Shown: in pieces, positions 27,343-36,139 of the stretch
How positions within the stretch are numbered: the first letter of the stretch is position 1
Layout: the number at the start of each line of letters is the position of its first letter
Assembly: GCF_019793435.1 (NCBI RefSeq)
Contig: NZ_JAILYH010000003.1
Location: forward strand, 1 to 64,000
Reading direction: 5' to 3'
From: Rhizobium redzepovicii
GTDB lineage: Bacteria; Pseudomonadota; Alphaproteobacteria; Rhizobiales; Rhizobiaceae
DNA: 64,000 bases
Notes under the pieces: generated by a model
Told to the model about the DNA's origin: nothing
Seen by the model: the letters and a program-made list of their open reading frames with translations, nothing else
The model's database searches: none
Made by a program: the position numbers and the translations under genes

Positions 27343-28098
27343 ATGACCGATCACATCATCGTCGAGCAGCCTTCCGCACATCCCGGCGTCCAGATCATCC
27401 GCTTCAACCGGCCGGAGAAGAAGAACGCCATCACCCGCGCCATGTATCGTACCATGGCCGATGCCCTGAAATCGGCCGATGCCGATACGACCATCCGCGC
27501 CACCGCCTTCCTCGGCACCGAAGGCTGCTTTTCCGCCGGCAATGATCTCAACGATTTCCTTGCCGCCGCAGTCGGCGGCGGCGGCCTTGAGCAGGAGATC
27601 CTCGATTTCCTCTATGCCCTGGTGAAAGCCGAAAAACCCGTGATCTCCGGCGTCGACGGTCTGGCGATCGGCATCGGCACGACGATCCACCTCCATTGCG
27701 ACCTGACGATCGCCTCGAGCCGCAGCCAGTTCCGCACTCCCTTCGTCGATCTGGCGCTGGTGCCGGAGGCGGGGTCCAGTCTCGTTGCGCCGCGCCTGAT
27801 GGGCCACCAGCGCGCCTTCGCCCTGCTGGCGGCCGGTGAAGCCTTCTCGGCTGAAGAGGCCAAGGACGCCGGTCTGATCTGGAAGGTGGTCGAACCCGGC
27901 GAGGTCGATATTGTGACGCTGGCGACTGCCGCTCGGCTTGCCGCCAAACCGCCGGAAGCGATGCGCATCGCCCGCGATCTCGTCCGCGGCGACAGGGACG
28001 AGATCATCGCCCGCATCGACGAGGAGGCCCGCCACTTCTCCGCCCGTCTGAAAAGCGCCGAGGCCCGGGCCGCCTTCGAAGCCTTCATGCATCGCTAG
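27343..28098 (+). CDS. Enoyl-CoA hydratase/isomerase family protein
   Basis: This 251-residue crotonase-fold enzyme is probably the next step after the adjacent acyl-CoA dehydrogenase (hydration or isomerisation of enoyl-CoA). It has FNRPEKKNAITRAMY (about residues 22-36), the oxyanion-hole segment CFSAGNDLNDF (about 62-72) and PVISGVDGLAIGIGTTIHLHCD (in part, about 97-118). The glutamate position in the third helix reads VPEAGSS, keeping one of the two catalytic acids. It overlaps the convergent MBL gene by four bases at its 3' end. Confidence 0.9.
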   Translation: MTDHIIVEQPSAHPGVQIIRFNRPEKKNAITRAMYRTMADALKSADADTTIRATAFLGTEGCFSAGNDLNDFLAAAVGGGGLEQEILDFLYALVKAEKPVISGVDGLAIGIGTTIHLHCDLTIASSRSQFRTPFVDLALVPEAGSSLVAPRLMGHQRAFALLAAGEAFSAEEAKDAGLIWKVVEPGEVDIVTLATAARLAAKPPEAMRIARDLVRGDRDEIIARIDEEARHFSARLKSAEARAAFEAFMHR

Positions 28099-29099
28099 AG
28101 CATGGGCACATCGAAGACCTCGCCGGCCCTGAGCGGCCGGAACCGGTCCGCGGCAATATTGTGCTCGCCCATTGCCTCTTGCAACGCCCTTACCGGTGCG
28201 TCGACCGCTTCATCCGTCAGTTGGAACGTCGCGAAGTGATGCCCGGCCACATAGGCCGCATTCGCCAGCTTCATCCCCATCACCGCTTCCTGCGGATTCT
28301 GGTGCTGGCCTTTCATGAACCATCGCGGCTCATAGGCACCGAAGGGTAAAATCGCCAAGCGAAAGCCGCCATGCCTCTGCTGTGCCGCCTTGTAATTGAC
28401 GCCGTGATGAAAGCCCGTATCCCCGATGTGATAGATCTTTCCGGCCGGGGTCGAGAGGACGAACGCTGCCCAGAGCGCCATCCGGCGATCGGCGCCGCCG
28501 CGGGCGGACCAATGATGGGCGGGTTCGGCATCGATGCTGATTCCGGCGTGCGCGATGCGTTCGCCCCAGTCCATCGATGTCGTCTCCATATCGGGCACGG
28601 CGCGGCGGATGATCGTGTCGTTGCCGAGTGGCGTCACCACATGCGGTCGATGCTTTGCATGCAACCGCTTGAGCGTTGCGATATCGAGGTGATCATAATG
28701 ATTGTGCGAGATCAGCACGAGATCGATCGGCGGCAGATCATCGAACGCAATGCCCGGCTGGACGACGCGTTTGGGTCCGGCAAAGGTGAAAGGGCTGACG
28801 CGCTCCGACCACACCGGGTCGGTGAGAATATTGAGCCCGGCGACCTGCACCAGCATGGTTGCATGGCCAACCATGGTCACCCGCAGATCCTCACCGTCGA
28901 CACGTGTATCCGGCTTGGCCGCCGCGTATGGACTTGGGACCGATTTCGGCCAAGGCTGGCGGCCGCCGCCGAATTGCCACCGCAGCAAATCGCGAAAACC
29001 AAGCGGCTCGATACCGTCGGGATTGAAGAAATGCGTGCCGTCGAAATGATCGGACACCGGGCCGTTATAATAGGGATTGCGTCGTTTGGTCTTGCGCAT
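28095..29099 (-). CDS. MBL-fold metal-dependent hydrolase (NAPE-PLD/UlaG-like)
   Basis: This 334-residue metallo-beta-lactamase-fold protein starts with VTMVGHATMLVQVAGLNILTDPVWSER (in pieces, about residues 73-99), then the metal motif SHNHYDHLD (about 130-138) and the later histidines in GDTGFHHG and GHHF. This arrangement is shared with NAPE-PLD-like and UlaG-like hydrolases of phospholipids or lactones. A near-terminal FGAYEPRWFMKGQHQNPQEAV segment is typical of the NAPE-PLD-like group. The substrate is unknown. An inverted repeat 22 bases upstream of the start (29121-29172) may regulate it or end the SDR transcript. Confidence 0.88.
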   Translation of the reverse strand: MRKTKRRNPYYNGPVSDHFDGTHFFNPDGIEPLGFRDLLRWQFGGGRQPWPKSVPSPYAAAKPDTRVDGEDLRVTMVGHATMLVQVAGLNILTDPVWSERVSPFTFAGPKRVVQPGIAFDDLPPIDLVLISHNHYDHLDIATLKRLHAKHRPHVVTPLGNDTIIRRAVPDMETTSMDWGERIAHAGISIDAEPAHHWSARGGADRRMALWAAFVLSTPAGKIYHIGDTGFHHGVNYKAAQQRHGGFRLAILPFGAYEPRWFMKGQHQNPQEAVMGMKLANAAYVAGHHFATFQLTDEAVDAPVRALQEAMGEHNIAADRFRPLRAGEVFDVPML

Positions 29100-29120
29100 T
29101 CGGAAGCGGTTTCCTTCGCC

Positions 29121-29172
29121 TGGAACAGGTTCGGATTTTAGGCCAGGTCGACCGGGATCTGAACCTGTTCCA
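29121..29172. repeat. Inverted repeat between the SDR and MBL genes
   Basis: TGGAACAGGTTC and GAACCTGTTCCA are perfect 12-base complements. With one mismatch the arms extend to 16 bases; they stand 28 bases apart between two minus-strand genes. Terminator of the upstream SDR gene or operator of the MBL gene are both possible. Confidence 0.6.
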
Positions 29173-29182
29173 AATTAAAGAC

Positions 29183-30001
29183 TCACAAGGAGGCAGGAAA
29201 CTCGTTGACCTTGCGCAGGAGGCTGTCGACCAGCCGCTCCGGCAGGAAGCGGCGAAGCGAGCGGACCTGGCGCGACTGCTTGCCGGCGGAATAGCGCAGC
29301 TTCGGCTTCTTGGCGGTTGCGGCTTTCACGACCATGTCGGCGACCACCTGTGGCGCGTCGCCCGTCTCCATCCACTTGCGCATCAGAGCCTCGCTCCGGG
29401 TCCGCTCCGAGTCGTAGACGGGAAGAGGTTGATCGACGCGCGTCAGGTTCTCCTCGAAGGATGTCTTGGTGATGCCGGGCTGGACGAGAACGACACGGAT
29501 GCCGAAGTTGCGCACTTCATGGTCGAGGGATTCGGAATAGCCCTCGATCGCATGTTTGGTCGAGGCATAGAAGGCGTTGTACGGGGATGGGATAAGTCCG
29601 AGGATCGAGCTCATATTGATGATCCGGCCGCTCTTCTGCTTGCGCATGATGGGCAGCACGGCATTGACGACGCGGGCGACGCCGAAAAGATTGACGTCGA
29701 AAAGGCGCTGGGCCTGGTCGATCGACGATTCTTCCGCGCCGCCGAGCAGGCCGATCCCGGCATTGTTGACGACGAGGTCGATCCGGCCGGCCTGTTGCAT
29801 GATCTCGGCAATCATCGCCTCCACCGAGGCCTTATCCGTCACGTCGCAGACCAGCATGGTAATCCCGGGCTTGCCGGCAACCTGTTTGCGGCTGGTCCCA
29901 TAGACGCGATAACCGGCTTTCACCAGGGTTTGGGCGGTGACAAGGCCAATGCCGGAGGAAGCACCGGTGACCAGGGCGATGTTTTTGGTTCTGTCGATCA
30001 T
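29183..30001 (-). CDS. Short-chain dehydrogenase/reductase
   Basis: This 272-residue NAD(P)-dependent oxidoreductase has the classical motifs VTGASSGIG (about residues 11-19), NNAG (about 83-86) and the catalytic YASTK (about 148-152) with an upstream serine in MSSILG. The C-terminal tail is long and basic (KAATAKKPKLRYSAGKQSRQ), as in the group that acts on large hydrophobic substrates. The ATG at 30001 is preferred over 30016. It is divergent from the HxlR regulator with only 86 bases between them, so the regulator very probably controls it. Confidence 0.9.
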   Translation of the reverse strand: MIDRTKNIALVTGASSGIGLVTAQTLVKAGYRVYGTSRKQVAGKPGITMLVCDVTDKASVEAMIAEIMQQAGRIDLVVNNAGIGLLGGAEESSIDQAQRLFDVNLFGVARVVNAVLPIMRKQKSGRIINMSSILGLIPSPYNAFYASTKHAIEGYSESLDHEVRNFGIRVVLVQPGITKTSFEENLTRVDQPLPVYDSERTRSEALMRKWMETGDAPQVVADMVVKAATAKKPKLRYSAGKQSRQVRSLRRFLPERLVDSLLRKVNEFPASL

Positions 30002-30048
30002 GCTGTCAGCTCTCATTTGAAGTGGATCATTGGCTGACGCTGTGTTAC

Positions 30049-30083
30049 TATCTTTTAGATATCATGTCACTATCGAAAAGATA
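30049..30083. promoter_or_regulatory. Paired TATC-N5-GATA operator-like sites
   Basis: Two inverted repeats of the form TATC-N5-GATA start 22 bases apart (TATC-TTTTA-GATA at 30049-30061 and TATC-GAAAA-GATA at 30071-30083), each preceded by AC. They lie between the divergent SDR and HxlR genes, on the same helix face. They are likely sites for the HxlR-type regulator. Confidence 0.6.
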
Positions 30084-30087
30084 CCTA

Positions 30088-30537
30088 ATGAAAAATACTT
30101 CGATCCTCCAGTGCCCGGTGGCCCGCGGTCTTAAGTCTGTGGGCGATGCGTGGAGCATTCTGGTCTTGCGGGACGCCCATACCGGCCTTACCCGGTTCGA
30201 CCAGTTCAGGAAGAGCCTCGGCATCGTCCCGACCATGCTCACCAAGCGCCTCAAGGCGCTGACCGACGATGGCCTGCTGGAAAAGCGCCTCTATTCCGAG
30301 CGACCGCCCCGCGAGGAGTACGTGCTGACGGAAGCAGGCCGGGATTTCCTGCCGGTGCTGATGATGATCGGGGCGTGGGCGCACCGCCACTGCGACGGCG
30401 AACTCGCCCGCTATGTCGATGTCGAAACGGGCTCGGAGATCGAGCCGATCGCCATCGATGCGGTGACGGGTGCAAAACTCGGAACCCGGGCAATGCGGCT
30501 GAGTGCTGGTCAAGAACAAGAATCCGGCGACCAATAG
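30088..30537 (+). CDS. HxlR family transcriptional regulator
   Basis: This 149-residue winged-helix regulator has the HxlR pattern CPVARGLKSVGDAWSILVLRDAHTGLTRFDQFRKSLG (in pieces, about residues 8-45), then IVPTMLTKRLKALTDDGLLEKR and the wing PPREEYVLTEAGRDFLPVL. The cysteine at the start of the domain (QCPVARG) is the residue that senses electrophiles or aldehydes in several family members. The ATG at 30088 follows GAAAAG; an upstream in-frame ATG at 30064 lies inside the operator-like repeats. The divergent SDR gene is its likely target, a common arrangement for aldehyde-responsive control. Confidence 0.9.
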   Translation: MKNTSILQCPVARGLKSVGDAWSILVLRDAHTGLTRFDQFRKSLGIVPTMLTKRLKALTDDGLLEKRLYSERPPREEYVLTEAGRDFLPVLMMIGAWAHRHCDGELARYVDVETGSEIEPIAIDAVTGAKLGTRAMRLSAGQEQESGDQ

Positions 30538-30591
30538 AGAGGGGGCGTCGCCCCTCGACATTGATACGGAGGGAGCAGCCGACGGCAGCCC

Positions 30592-31842
30592 CTATTTCTC
30601 CAGCGTCGCCACCACCTCGACATGCGAGGTCCAGAGGAACTGGTCGATCGGCGTCACGCCGGTGATCCGGTAGCCGCCCTCGACGAGGATCGCGAGGTCT
30701 CGCGCCAGCGTCAGCGGATTGCAGCTGACGGCGGCGATCTTCTTCACGCTCGAGCGGGCAAGCTCCTTGCACTGGAACTCGGCGCCGGCGCGTGGCGGAT
30801 CGAAGACGACGGCGTCATAGGGCTTGAACTCCTGCGTCATCAACGGGCGGCGGAAGAGATCGCGCTTCTCGATGCTGACCGGTTTCAGCCCCTGCGTGTT
30901 GCGGGCGGCATGGTCGAGGGCGGCGAGCGCCTTTGCCTCGGCTTCGACAGCATGCACGCGGCCGACACGCGCCAGCCGCAGCGAAAATGTGCCGGCGCCG
31001 GCAAAAAGATCGGCGATCCTTTTGGCCTTGCCGGCATGGGCAAGCACCAGCTCGGCCATTGCCTCTTCCGCCGGCTTGGTTGCCTGGGCAAAGCCGCCCG
31101 GCGGCGGTGAAACCTGGACGCCGCCGAAATCAATCAGCGGCTTCGACGGCTCGATGAGGATTTCGCCGTTCAGAGAAACACGGGCAATGCCGCGCAGGCT
31201 GAGCACGGTTTCGACCGCCTTGCGCCGCTGCGGGTCGGAGAGCTTCTTCACCTCGTCGACCGCAATGTCGAGGCCGGACAGCGTTTCCAGCACGGAGACG
31301 CGGAAGGGTTCGGCATTGGTCGCGAGTGCTGAAGCAATCGCCCGGATCGCCGGCAGCCGGGCGACGATCCCCGCCGACGAGATCGGACATTCCTCGATCG
31401 CGACGATATGATGGCTTTCGGCCTGGTTGAAACCGATCAGCATGTCCTTCTCGGTCTTGCGCGCCGCAAACACCACGCGTCGGCGCTCGCCCGGCCGGGC
31501 CGGCACGATCTCGCCGACATCGGGCGTCAGCCCCTTCGATCTGAGTGCATCGATGACCAGCTGTCGCTTGAAGGCGCGGTAGGGGCTATCGGTCATGTGC
31601 TGCAGCGTGCAGCCGCCGCAGGTGCCGTTGACGCCATCCGGACCGAAATGCCGGCAGGGCGGCTCCTGCCGGTCGGGCGAGGGTGTCGTGATCGACATGA
31701 TCGTGCCCTGGCTTTTGACGCGGGCGATCGCCACGGTTTCTCCGGGTAGCGAAAACGGCACATAGATTGGCCCGCCGGCGCTGCCGGCAATGCCGTCGCC
31801 CTGGGCGCCGAGCTTTTCGATGGTGACGGTTTCGGTGCTCAC
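30592..31842 (-). CDS. 23S rRNA uracil-5-methyltransferase (RlmD/RumA family)
   Basis: This 416-residue SAM-dependent RNA methyltransferase carries an N-terminal TRAM-type domain and an iron-sulphur cluster motif (CRHFGPDGVNGTCGGC, about residues 63-78). The C-terminal Rossmann domain has IADLFAGAGTFSLRLA (about 265-280), DPPRAG (about 346-351) and the catalytic cysteine in VSCNPLTLARDL (about 372). It acts on a uridine in rRNA or tRNA; the exact site is not readable. It overlaps the tlyA stop/start by four bases (ATGA type), so the two RNA methyltransferases are translationally coupled. Confidence 0.92.
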   Translation of the reverse strand: MSTETVTIEKLGAQGDGIAGSAGGPIYVPFSLPGETVAIARVKSQGTIMSITTPSPDRQEPPCRHFGPDGVNGTCGGCTLQHMTDSPYRAFKRQLVIDALRSKGLTPDVGEIVPARPGERRRVVFAARKTEKDMLIGFNQAESHHIVAIEECPISSAGIVARLPAIRAIASALATNAEPFRVSVLETLSGLDIAVDEVKKLSDPQRRKAVETVLSLRGIARVSLNGEILIEPSKPLIDFGGVQVSPPPGGFAQATKPAEEAMAELVLAHAGKAKRIADLFAGAGTFSLRLARVGRVHAVEAEAKALAALDHAARNTQGLKPVSIEKRDLFRRPLMTQEFKPYDAVVFDPPRAGAEFQCKELARSSVKKIAAVSCNPLTLARDLAILVEGGYRITGVTPIDQFLWTSHVEVVATLEK

Positions 31843-32585
31843 GGTTTCGATCCTGCCAGAAGATATTCCTGATTGCCGTCGCCGCCAGCAATCGGGGAGG
31901 GGATGAGGCCGAGGCTTTTCCAGCCCATATCCTCGATGAACCAGCGCTCCAGTTCCGCAGCGACGGCGGGCGCGGACGAGGGGTCCTTCAACAGTCCGCC
32001 TTTGCCGATCGCCTCGCGCCCCGCCTCGAACTGCGGCTTGACCAAGAGCACGGCGACCGCACCCGCTTCGGCGATATCGAGAGCCGGCGCCAGCGCCAGC
32101 TTCAGCGAGATGAAGGAGACGTCGGAGACGAGGAATGTGGCGGGCTTGCCGATATCCTCGGCCGTCAGGTGGCGGGCGTTGAGGCCTTCCTTGTTCGTCA
32201 CCCGCGGATCGGCCGCAATGCGCGGATGCATCTGGCCATGGCCGACATCGATCGCCGTGACATGCGCGGCGCCGCGCTGCAGCAGCACCTCGGTGAAGCC
32301 GCCGGTGGAAGCGCCGATATCAAGACAGCGATGGCCGGCGGGATCGAGCCGAAAATGCTCGAGGGCGCTAGCAAGCTTCAATGCCGCGCGCGACACATAG
32401 TCCTGCGCCGGATCGTCGATCTCGATATTGGCGTCGTCGCCGATGAGCGCGCCGGCTTTCGTCACCACCTGGCCGGCGATCCGGACGGTGCCGCGTTGCA
32501 CGGCGTCGCGAGCCCGCGAGCGGCTGGCGAAGAGGCCGCGGGAGACGAGAAGTTGGTCGAGGCGTTGGCTGTTTTGATCGGACAT
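31839..32585 (-). CDS. tlyA: TlyA family rRNA 2'-O-methyltransferase / haemolysin-like
   Basis: This 248-residue protein has an N-terminal S4 RNA-binding domain (QRLDQLLVSRGLFASRSRARDAVQRGTV in pieces, about residues 6-33) and an FtsJ-type SAM domain (CLDIGASTGGFTEVLLQRGA about 86-105; VSDVSFISL about 150). TlyA proteins methylate ribosomal RNA ribose positions. In rhizobia tlyA usually follows dxs; here dxs lies 3.5 kb upstream with a DUF4424 and a chemoreceptor gene in between on the other strand. The ATG at 32585 is chosen because the S4 domain begins right after it. Confidence 0.92.
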   Translation of the reverse strand: MSDQNSQRLDQLLVSRGLFASRSRARDAVQRGTVRIAGQVVTKAGALIGDDANIEIDDPAQDYVSRAALKLASALEHFRLDPAGHRCLDIGASTGGFTEVLLQRGAAHVTAIDVGHGQMHPRIAADPRVTNKEGLNARHLTAEDIGKPATFLVSDVSFISLKLALAPALDIAEAGAVAVLLVKPQFEAGREAIGKGGLLKDPSSAPAVAAELERWFIEDMGWKSLGLIPSPIAGGDGNQEYLLAGSKP

Positions 32586-32716
32586 CGGCTGTGAATGACC
32601 GGCAAAGCCGCCGGTTGCAAGCATTTTGTTCCAGACAGCGTCATTGACCCTCGAAAGCTTTCGGCGATAATCCTGCCGCGGCGATTACGGGGCGGCCGCA
32701 GGCACGGGGGTGTTTT

Positions 32717-33700
32717 ATGCTGAAGCTCTTCACTCTTCTTGTCGCGGCAGGGATCGCATCGCCGGCGCTGGCAAACGATACCATGGCCGAGGTCAAGACC
32801 GGCGGGCTGATCTTTGCCCAATCCGACGATGTCAGCATGGTGCAAGAGGATCTCTTCATTTCCGCTTCTGAGGTGCGGGTCGATTACGTGTTCGAGAACA
32901 CGTCCGACAAGGATGTCGAAAGCCTGGTCGCCTTCCCGATGCCCGACATATCGGGTCAGATGGACAACAACTCCGCCATCGCAGATTATGACAGCGACAA
33001 TTTCCTGCATTTCTCCACCGTGCAGGACGGCAAGCCGATCACCGCCAAGCTGCAGCAGCGTGTCGTCTCGCTCGGCATCGACGTCACCGACGAACTCGCC
33101 AAAAATAACATTCCGGTCCTGCCCTACAGCGACAAGACCCGCGACGCGCTCGCCAAACTTCCCCAGACCATCCGGAAGGATTGGATCGCCCGCGGCCTGA
33201 TCTATCCGATGGCAGAGGCCGATCTGGTGCCGCTCTGGACGCTGCGCTCGACCTATTGGTGGCGCACCACTTTTCCCGCGAAGAAGAAAGTGAGCGTCGA
33301 GCACCGCTACCAGCCAGCCGTCGGCGGCACCGTCGCCATCAGCTTTCTCGAAAACGGCCAGCCGAAGGGCGAGCGCTTCGAGGAATATTCCCGCAAATAC
33401 TGCCTGGACGCAGACTTCGTCCGGGTCGCGCAGCAGCGTGCCGCGGAAGCCGAGACGAATGGCGCCAACTACACCGAAAGCTGGATCTCCTATGTACTGT
33501 CGACCGGCGCCAACTGGGCGGGGCCGATCCGGCGCTTCCAGCTGACGATCGACAAGGGCAAGCCCGGCAGCCTCATCAGCTTCTGCGGCAGCAATGTCGA
33601 GAAGATCGGCCCGACGACCTTCCGGATGACAGCAGAGGATTTCGATCCCGCCAAGGACTTCGACATTCTGATCCTCAATCCGCCGGAAACGGCACAATAA
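32717..33700 (+). CDS. DUF4424 family exported protein
   Basis: This 327-residue protein has a signal peptide (MLKLFTLLVAAGIASPALAN) and a mature part typical of DUF4424. Supporting segments are the early GGLIFAQSDDVSMVQEDLFIS and VDYVFENTSDKDVESLVAFPMPDI, a central TTFPAKKKVSVEHRYQPAVGG, and a cysteine pair region around YSRKYCLDADF and ISFCGSN. It is predicted to be periplasmic with beta-rich structure. There is no enzymatic motif and no known function. It is divergent from tlyA with 131 bases between them. Confidence 0.85.
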   Translation: MLKLFTLLVAAGIASPALANDTMAEVKTGGLIFAQSDDVSMVQEDLFISASEVRVDYVFENTSDKDVESLVAFPMPDISGQMDNNSAIADYDSDNFLHFSTVQDGKPITAKLQQRVVSLGIDVTDELAKNNIPVLPYSDKTRDALAKLPQTIRKDWIARGLIYPMAEADLVPLWTLRSTYWWRTTFPAKKKVSVEHRYQPAVGGTVAISFLENGQPKGERFEEYSRKYCLDADFVRVAQQRAAEAETNGANYTESWISYVLSTGANWAGPIRRFQLTIDKGKPGSLISFCGSNVEKIGPTTFRMTAEDFDPAKDFDILILNPPETAQ

Positions 33701-33919
33701 TCCGCAGGCTCCGCCGCTGTTGCGCCGCACAAATTTAAACATATTTAAAGCCTGCCCATATAGGTTCAGCGCGATTGCAGCGGTTCATCTGAACTGCTCG
33801 GCGCCATGAAGGCGCAAGCGTTTCCACGCCGATCATGTTTTCAGCTTCAAACATCCCGGCGGTTGCGTCTCACGCGACCTGCCTCTCGCCGCGTCGACTG
33901 TCGTCAGGAGAAATCACCG

Positions 33920-35857
33920 ATGTCCGCCAAAAACATATCCTTGAACGGTAAGCTTGCGGCCACGTTCGCAGCCCTCATTCTCATTTTCGTCGCCATTTCC
34001 GCTTTTGTTTATTCCAAGGCGACGGCGTCTGCGGCTGCTTCTGCCGAGCAGGAGAAGTCCGAGCTGCTCGTTAACCAGATCGACGATGCGCTGCAGGCAA
34101 TGCTCGAGCAGGCCGTCAATCTGCGCGGCTTCATCCTCTTCCGCAGCGACAGCACCTATGGCGATGTCTTTGCCAACCGCGAGCGCATGCTGAAGGCGAT
34201 TGCCGCTGCCAAGCAGACGGCGGCCGGCGAACCGCAGCTGGTCGAGATGATCGACGGCATGCAGAAGGCAGCCGACCTCTATTTCCATGAACTGGCCGAG
34301 CCGCAGACCAAGGCGCGCAAGGAAACCGACATGCCGATCGAAGAGGTCGTCAAGATCGGCGTCAACGCCACCAAGGGCCAGCTCGACGGGTTCCGCCAGG
34401 CCTCGGCGAAGATCAAGGCCAGCGCCCGCGAAAAATCCGAAGCGCTTGCTGAAATTCGCGCCGATGCCAACAGCGATCTGAAGACGACGCTGCTGGCCGG
34501 CGGTATCGTCGCCTCGTTTGCCGCCGCCGTGCTCGCCTGGCTGATGTCGCGCACCATCGTCCACCCGATCGTCGGCATGACGAGCGCCATGGATCGCCTC
34601 GCCGGCGGTGAAAACGATATCGAGGTCCCGGCAACCGACCGCGGCGACGAAGTCGGCCGCATGGCCCAGTCTGTGCTGGTCTTCAAGCAGGCGGCGATCG
34701 AGAAGCTGCGGCTTGCCGGCGAGACCGACCGCATGCGCGGCGACGCCGAACGCCAGCGCCGGGCAAGCGACGAGCAGAAGGCCCGCGAGGAAGGCGAGAT
34801 CCGCCATGCCATCGACGCGCTGGCCGGCGGCCTCGCCGAGCTTGCCAATGGCGATATGGCCGGCCGTATCCAGACGCCGTTCGCGCCGCAATATGACAGC
34901 CTGCGCAATGACTTCAACCATGCCGTTGAAAAGCTGCAGGCGGCCCTGCAATCGGTCGGCCGCAACGCCTCGGCGATCAATGCCGGCGCCGGCGAAATCC
35001 GCTCGGCCGCCGACGATCTTGCCCACCGCACCGAACAGCAGGCCGCCGCCGTCGAACAGACCGCCGCAGCCCTCGAGCAGGTGACGACGACCGTCCGCGA
35101 CAGCGCCAAGCGCGCCGAGGACGCCGGCAATCTCGTCGAGCGCACCCGCCTCGGCGCCGAAAAATCCGGCGAAGTCGTCCGCAGGGCGGTCTCCGCCATG
35201 CAGCAGATCGAAAAGTCTTCGGGTGAAATCTCCAACATCATCGGCGTCATCGACGACATCGCCTTCCAGACCAACCTCTTGGCCCTGAACGCCGGCGTCG
35301 AAGCCGCCCGCGCCGGCGATGCCGGCAAGGGCTTTGCCGTCGTTGCCCAGGAAGTGCGCGAACTGGCCCAGCGCTCGGCCAAGGCGGCGAAAGAGATCAA
35401 GGCGCTGATCACCACATCGGGCGAACAGGTCGTTGCCGGCGTTTCGCTTGTCGGCGAGACCGGCAAGGCGCTGGAAGCAATCGTCGCGGAGGTGCAGGAG
35501 ATCAACCACCACGTCAGCGCGATCGTCACCGCCACCCGCGAACAGTCGATCGGCCTGCAGGAGATCAACACCGCCGTCAACAACATGGACCAGGGCACCC
35601 AGCAGAACGCCGCCATGGTCGAGGAGCAGACGGCGGCAAGCCATGCGCTCGCCCAGGAGGCAAACGCGCTGGACGAATTGTTGCACCAGTTCAAGCTCGG
35701 CCAGACGAGGCCGGATGCAGCACCGCGCGCGGCCGTTGCGAACGCCCGCCCGGTCGCTTCTCCGGCCCGCGCGCTCGCCAACAAGGTCACCAAGGCCTTC
35801 GGCGGCCGGCAAGCGGCCGCTGCGGTCGCGGTTCAGGAAGACTGGACGGAGTTCTGA
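33920..35857 (+). CDS. Methyl-accepting chemotaxis protein with four-helix-type sensor and CheR tether
   Basis: This 645-residue chemoreceptor has a first membrane helix at about residues 11-31 and a helical periplasmic sensor of about 155 residues rich in Ala/Glu/Lys (four-helix-bundle or CHASE3-like, not Cache). A second helix lies at about 190-210, followed by HAMP, then the signalling hairpin with the tip [20 protein letters not shown] near residue 455. It ends EDWTEF, a DWTEF-type pentapeptide that docks CheR/CheB adaptation enzymes, unlike the other two receptors here. The start ATG at 33920 has AGGAG nine bases upstream; an upstream open extension is rejected. Confidence 0.93.
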   Translation: MSAKNISLNGKLAATFAALILIFVAISAFVYSKATASAAASAEQEKSELLVNQIDDALQAMLEQAVNLRGFILFRSDSTYGDVFANRERMLKAIAAAKQTAAGEPQLVEMIDGMQKAADLYFHELAEPQTKARKETDMPIEEVVKIGVNATKGQLDGFRQASAKIKASAREKSEALAEIRADANSDLKTTLLAGGIVASFAAAVLAWLMSRTIVHPIVGMTSAMDRLAGGENDIEVPATDRGDEVGRMAQSVLVFKQAAIEKLRLAGETDRMRGDAERQRRASDEQKAREEGEIRHAIDALAGGLAELANGDMAGRIQTPFAPQYDSLRNDFNHAVEKLQAALQSVGRNASAINAGAGEIRSAADDLAHRTEQQAAAVEQTAAALEQVTTTVRDSAKRAEDAGNLVERTRLGAEKSGEVVRRAVSAMQQIEKSSGEISNIIGVIDDIAFQTNLLALNAGVEAARAGDAGKGFAVVAQEVRELAQRSAKAAKEIKALITTSGEQVVAGVSLVGETGKALEAIVAEVQEINHHVSAIVTATREQSIGLQEINTAVNNMDQGTQQNAAMVEEQTAASHALAQEANALDELLHQFKLGQTRPDAAPRAAVANARPVASPARALANKVTKAFGGRQAAAAVAVQEDWTEF

Positions 35858-35897
35858 GAGGGCGCTTTCCTGGAAGGGAAGAATGTCAAGTGAAGAC

Positions 35898-35923
35898 GGC
35901 GGCGCGGTAGTGCCGCCTTTTTT
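35898..35923 (+). terminator. Terminator after the second chemoreceptor gene
   Basis: GGCGGC-N8-GCCGCC is followed by six T residues. Confidence 0.85.
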
Positions 35924-35962
35924 ATGGGAATAAGCTTCTGTTAGGTCTGTCCGACCTCGCGG

Positions 35963-36113
35963 CCCCCTCATCCGCCCTACGGGCACCTTCTCCCCCAGGG
36001 GAGAAGAGGGAGTCGAGACATCGCCGCAAATTTCGTCCGCCCAGCGGGGGGCCGAAGGACGGGTTGAGACCAGTGGCTCAACCCCGGTCGGTGCCGGCGG
36101 GCGGATGAGGGGG
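35963..36113. repeat. RIME-like intergenic repeat, copy 5 (double-ended, long variant)
   Basis: It begins CCCCCTCATCCGCCC and ends GGCGGGCGGATGAGGGGG, so both ends are of the CATCCG type. It contains the GAAGGACGGGTTGAGACC segment otherwise seen only in copy 3. It lies between the convergent chemoreceptor and dxs genes. Confidence 0.78.
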
Positions 36114-36139
36114 CCGCACGGCACACCCTCACACTTCAC

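Noticed and set aside
33914..36139. Open frame of 741 codons opposite the second chemoreceptor gene
   Set aside because: It runs through the terminator and the RIME copy and mirrors the codon pattern of the real gene.
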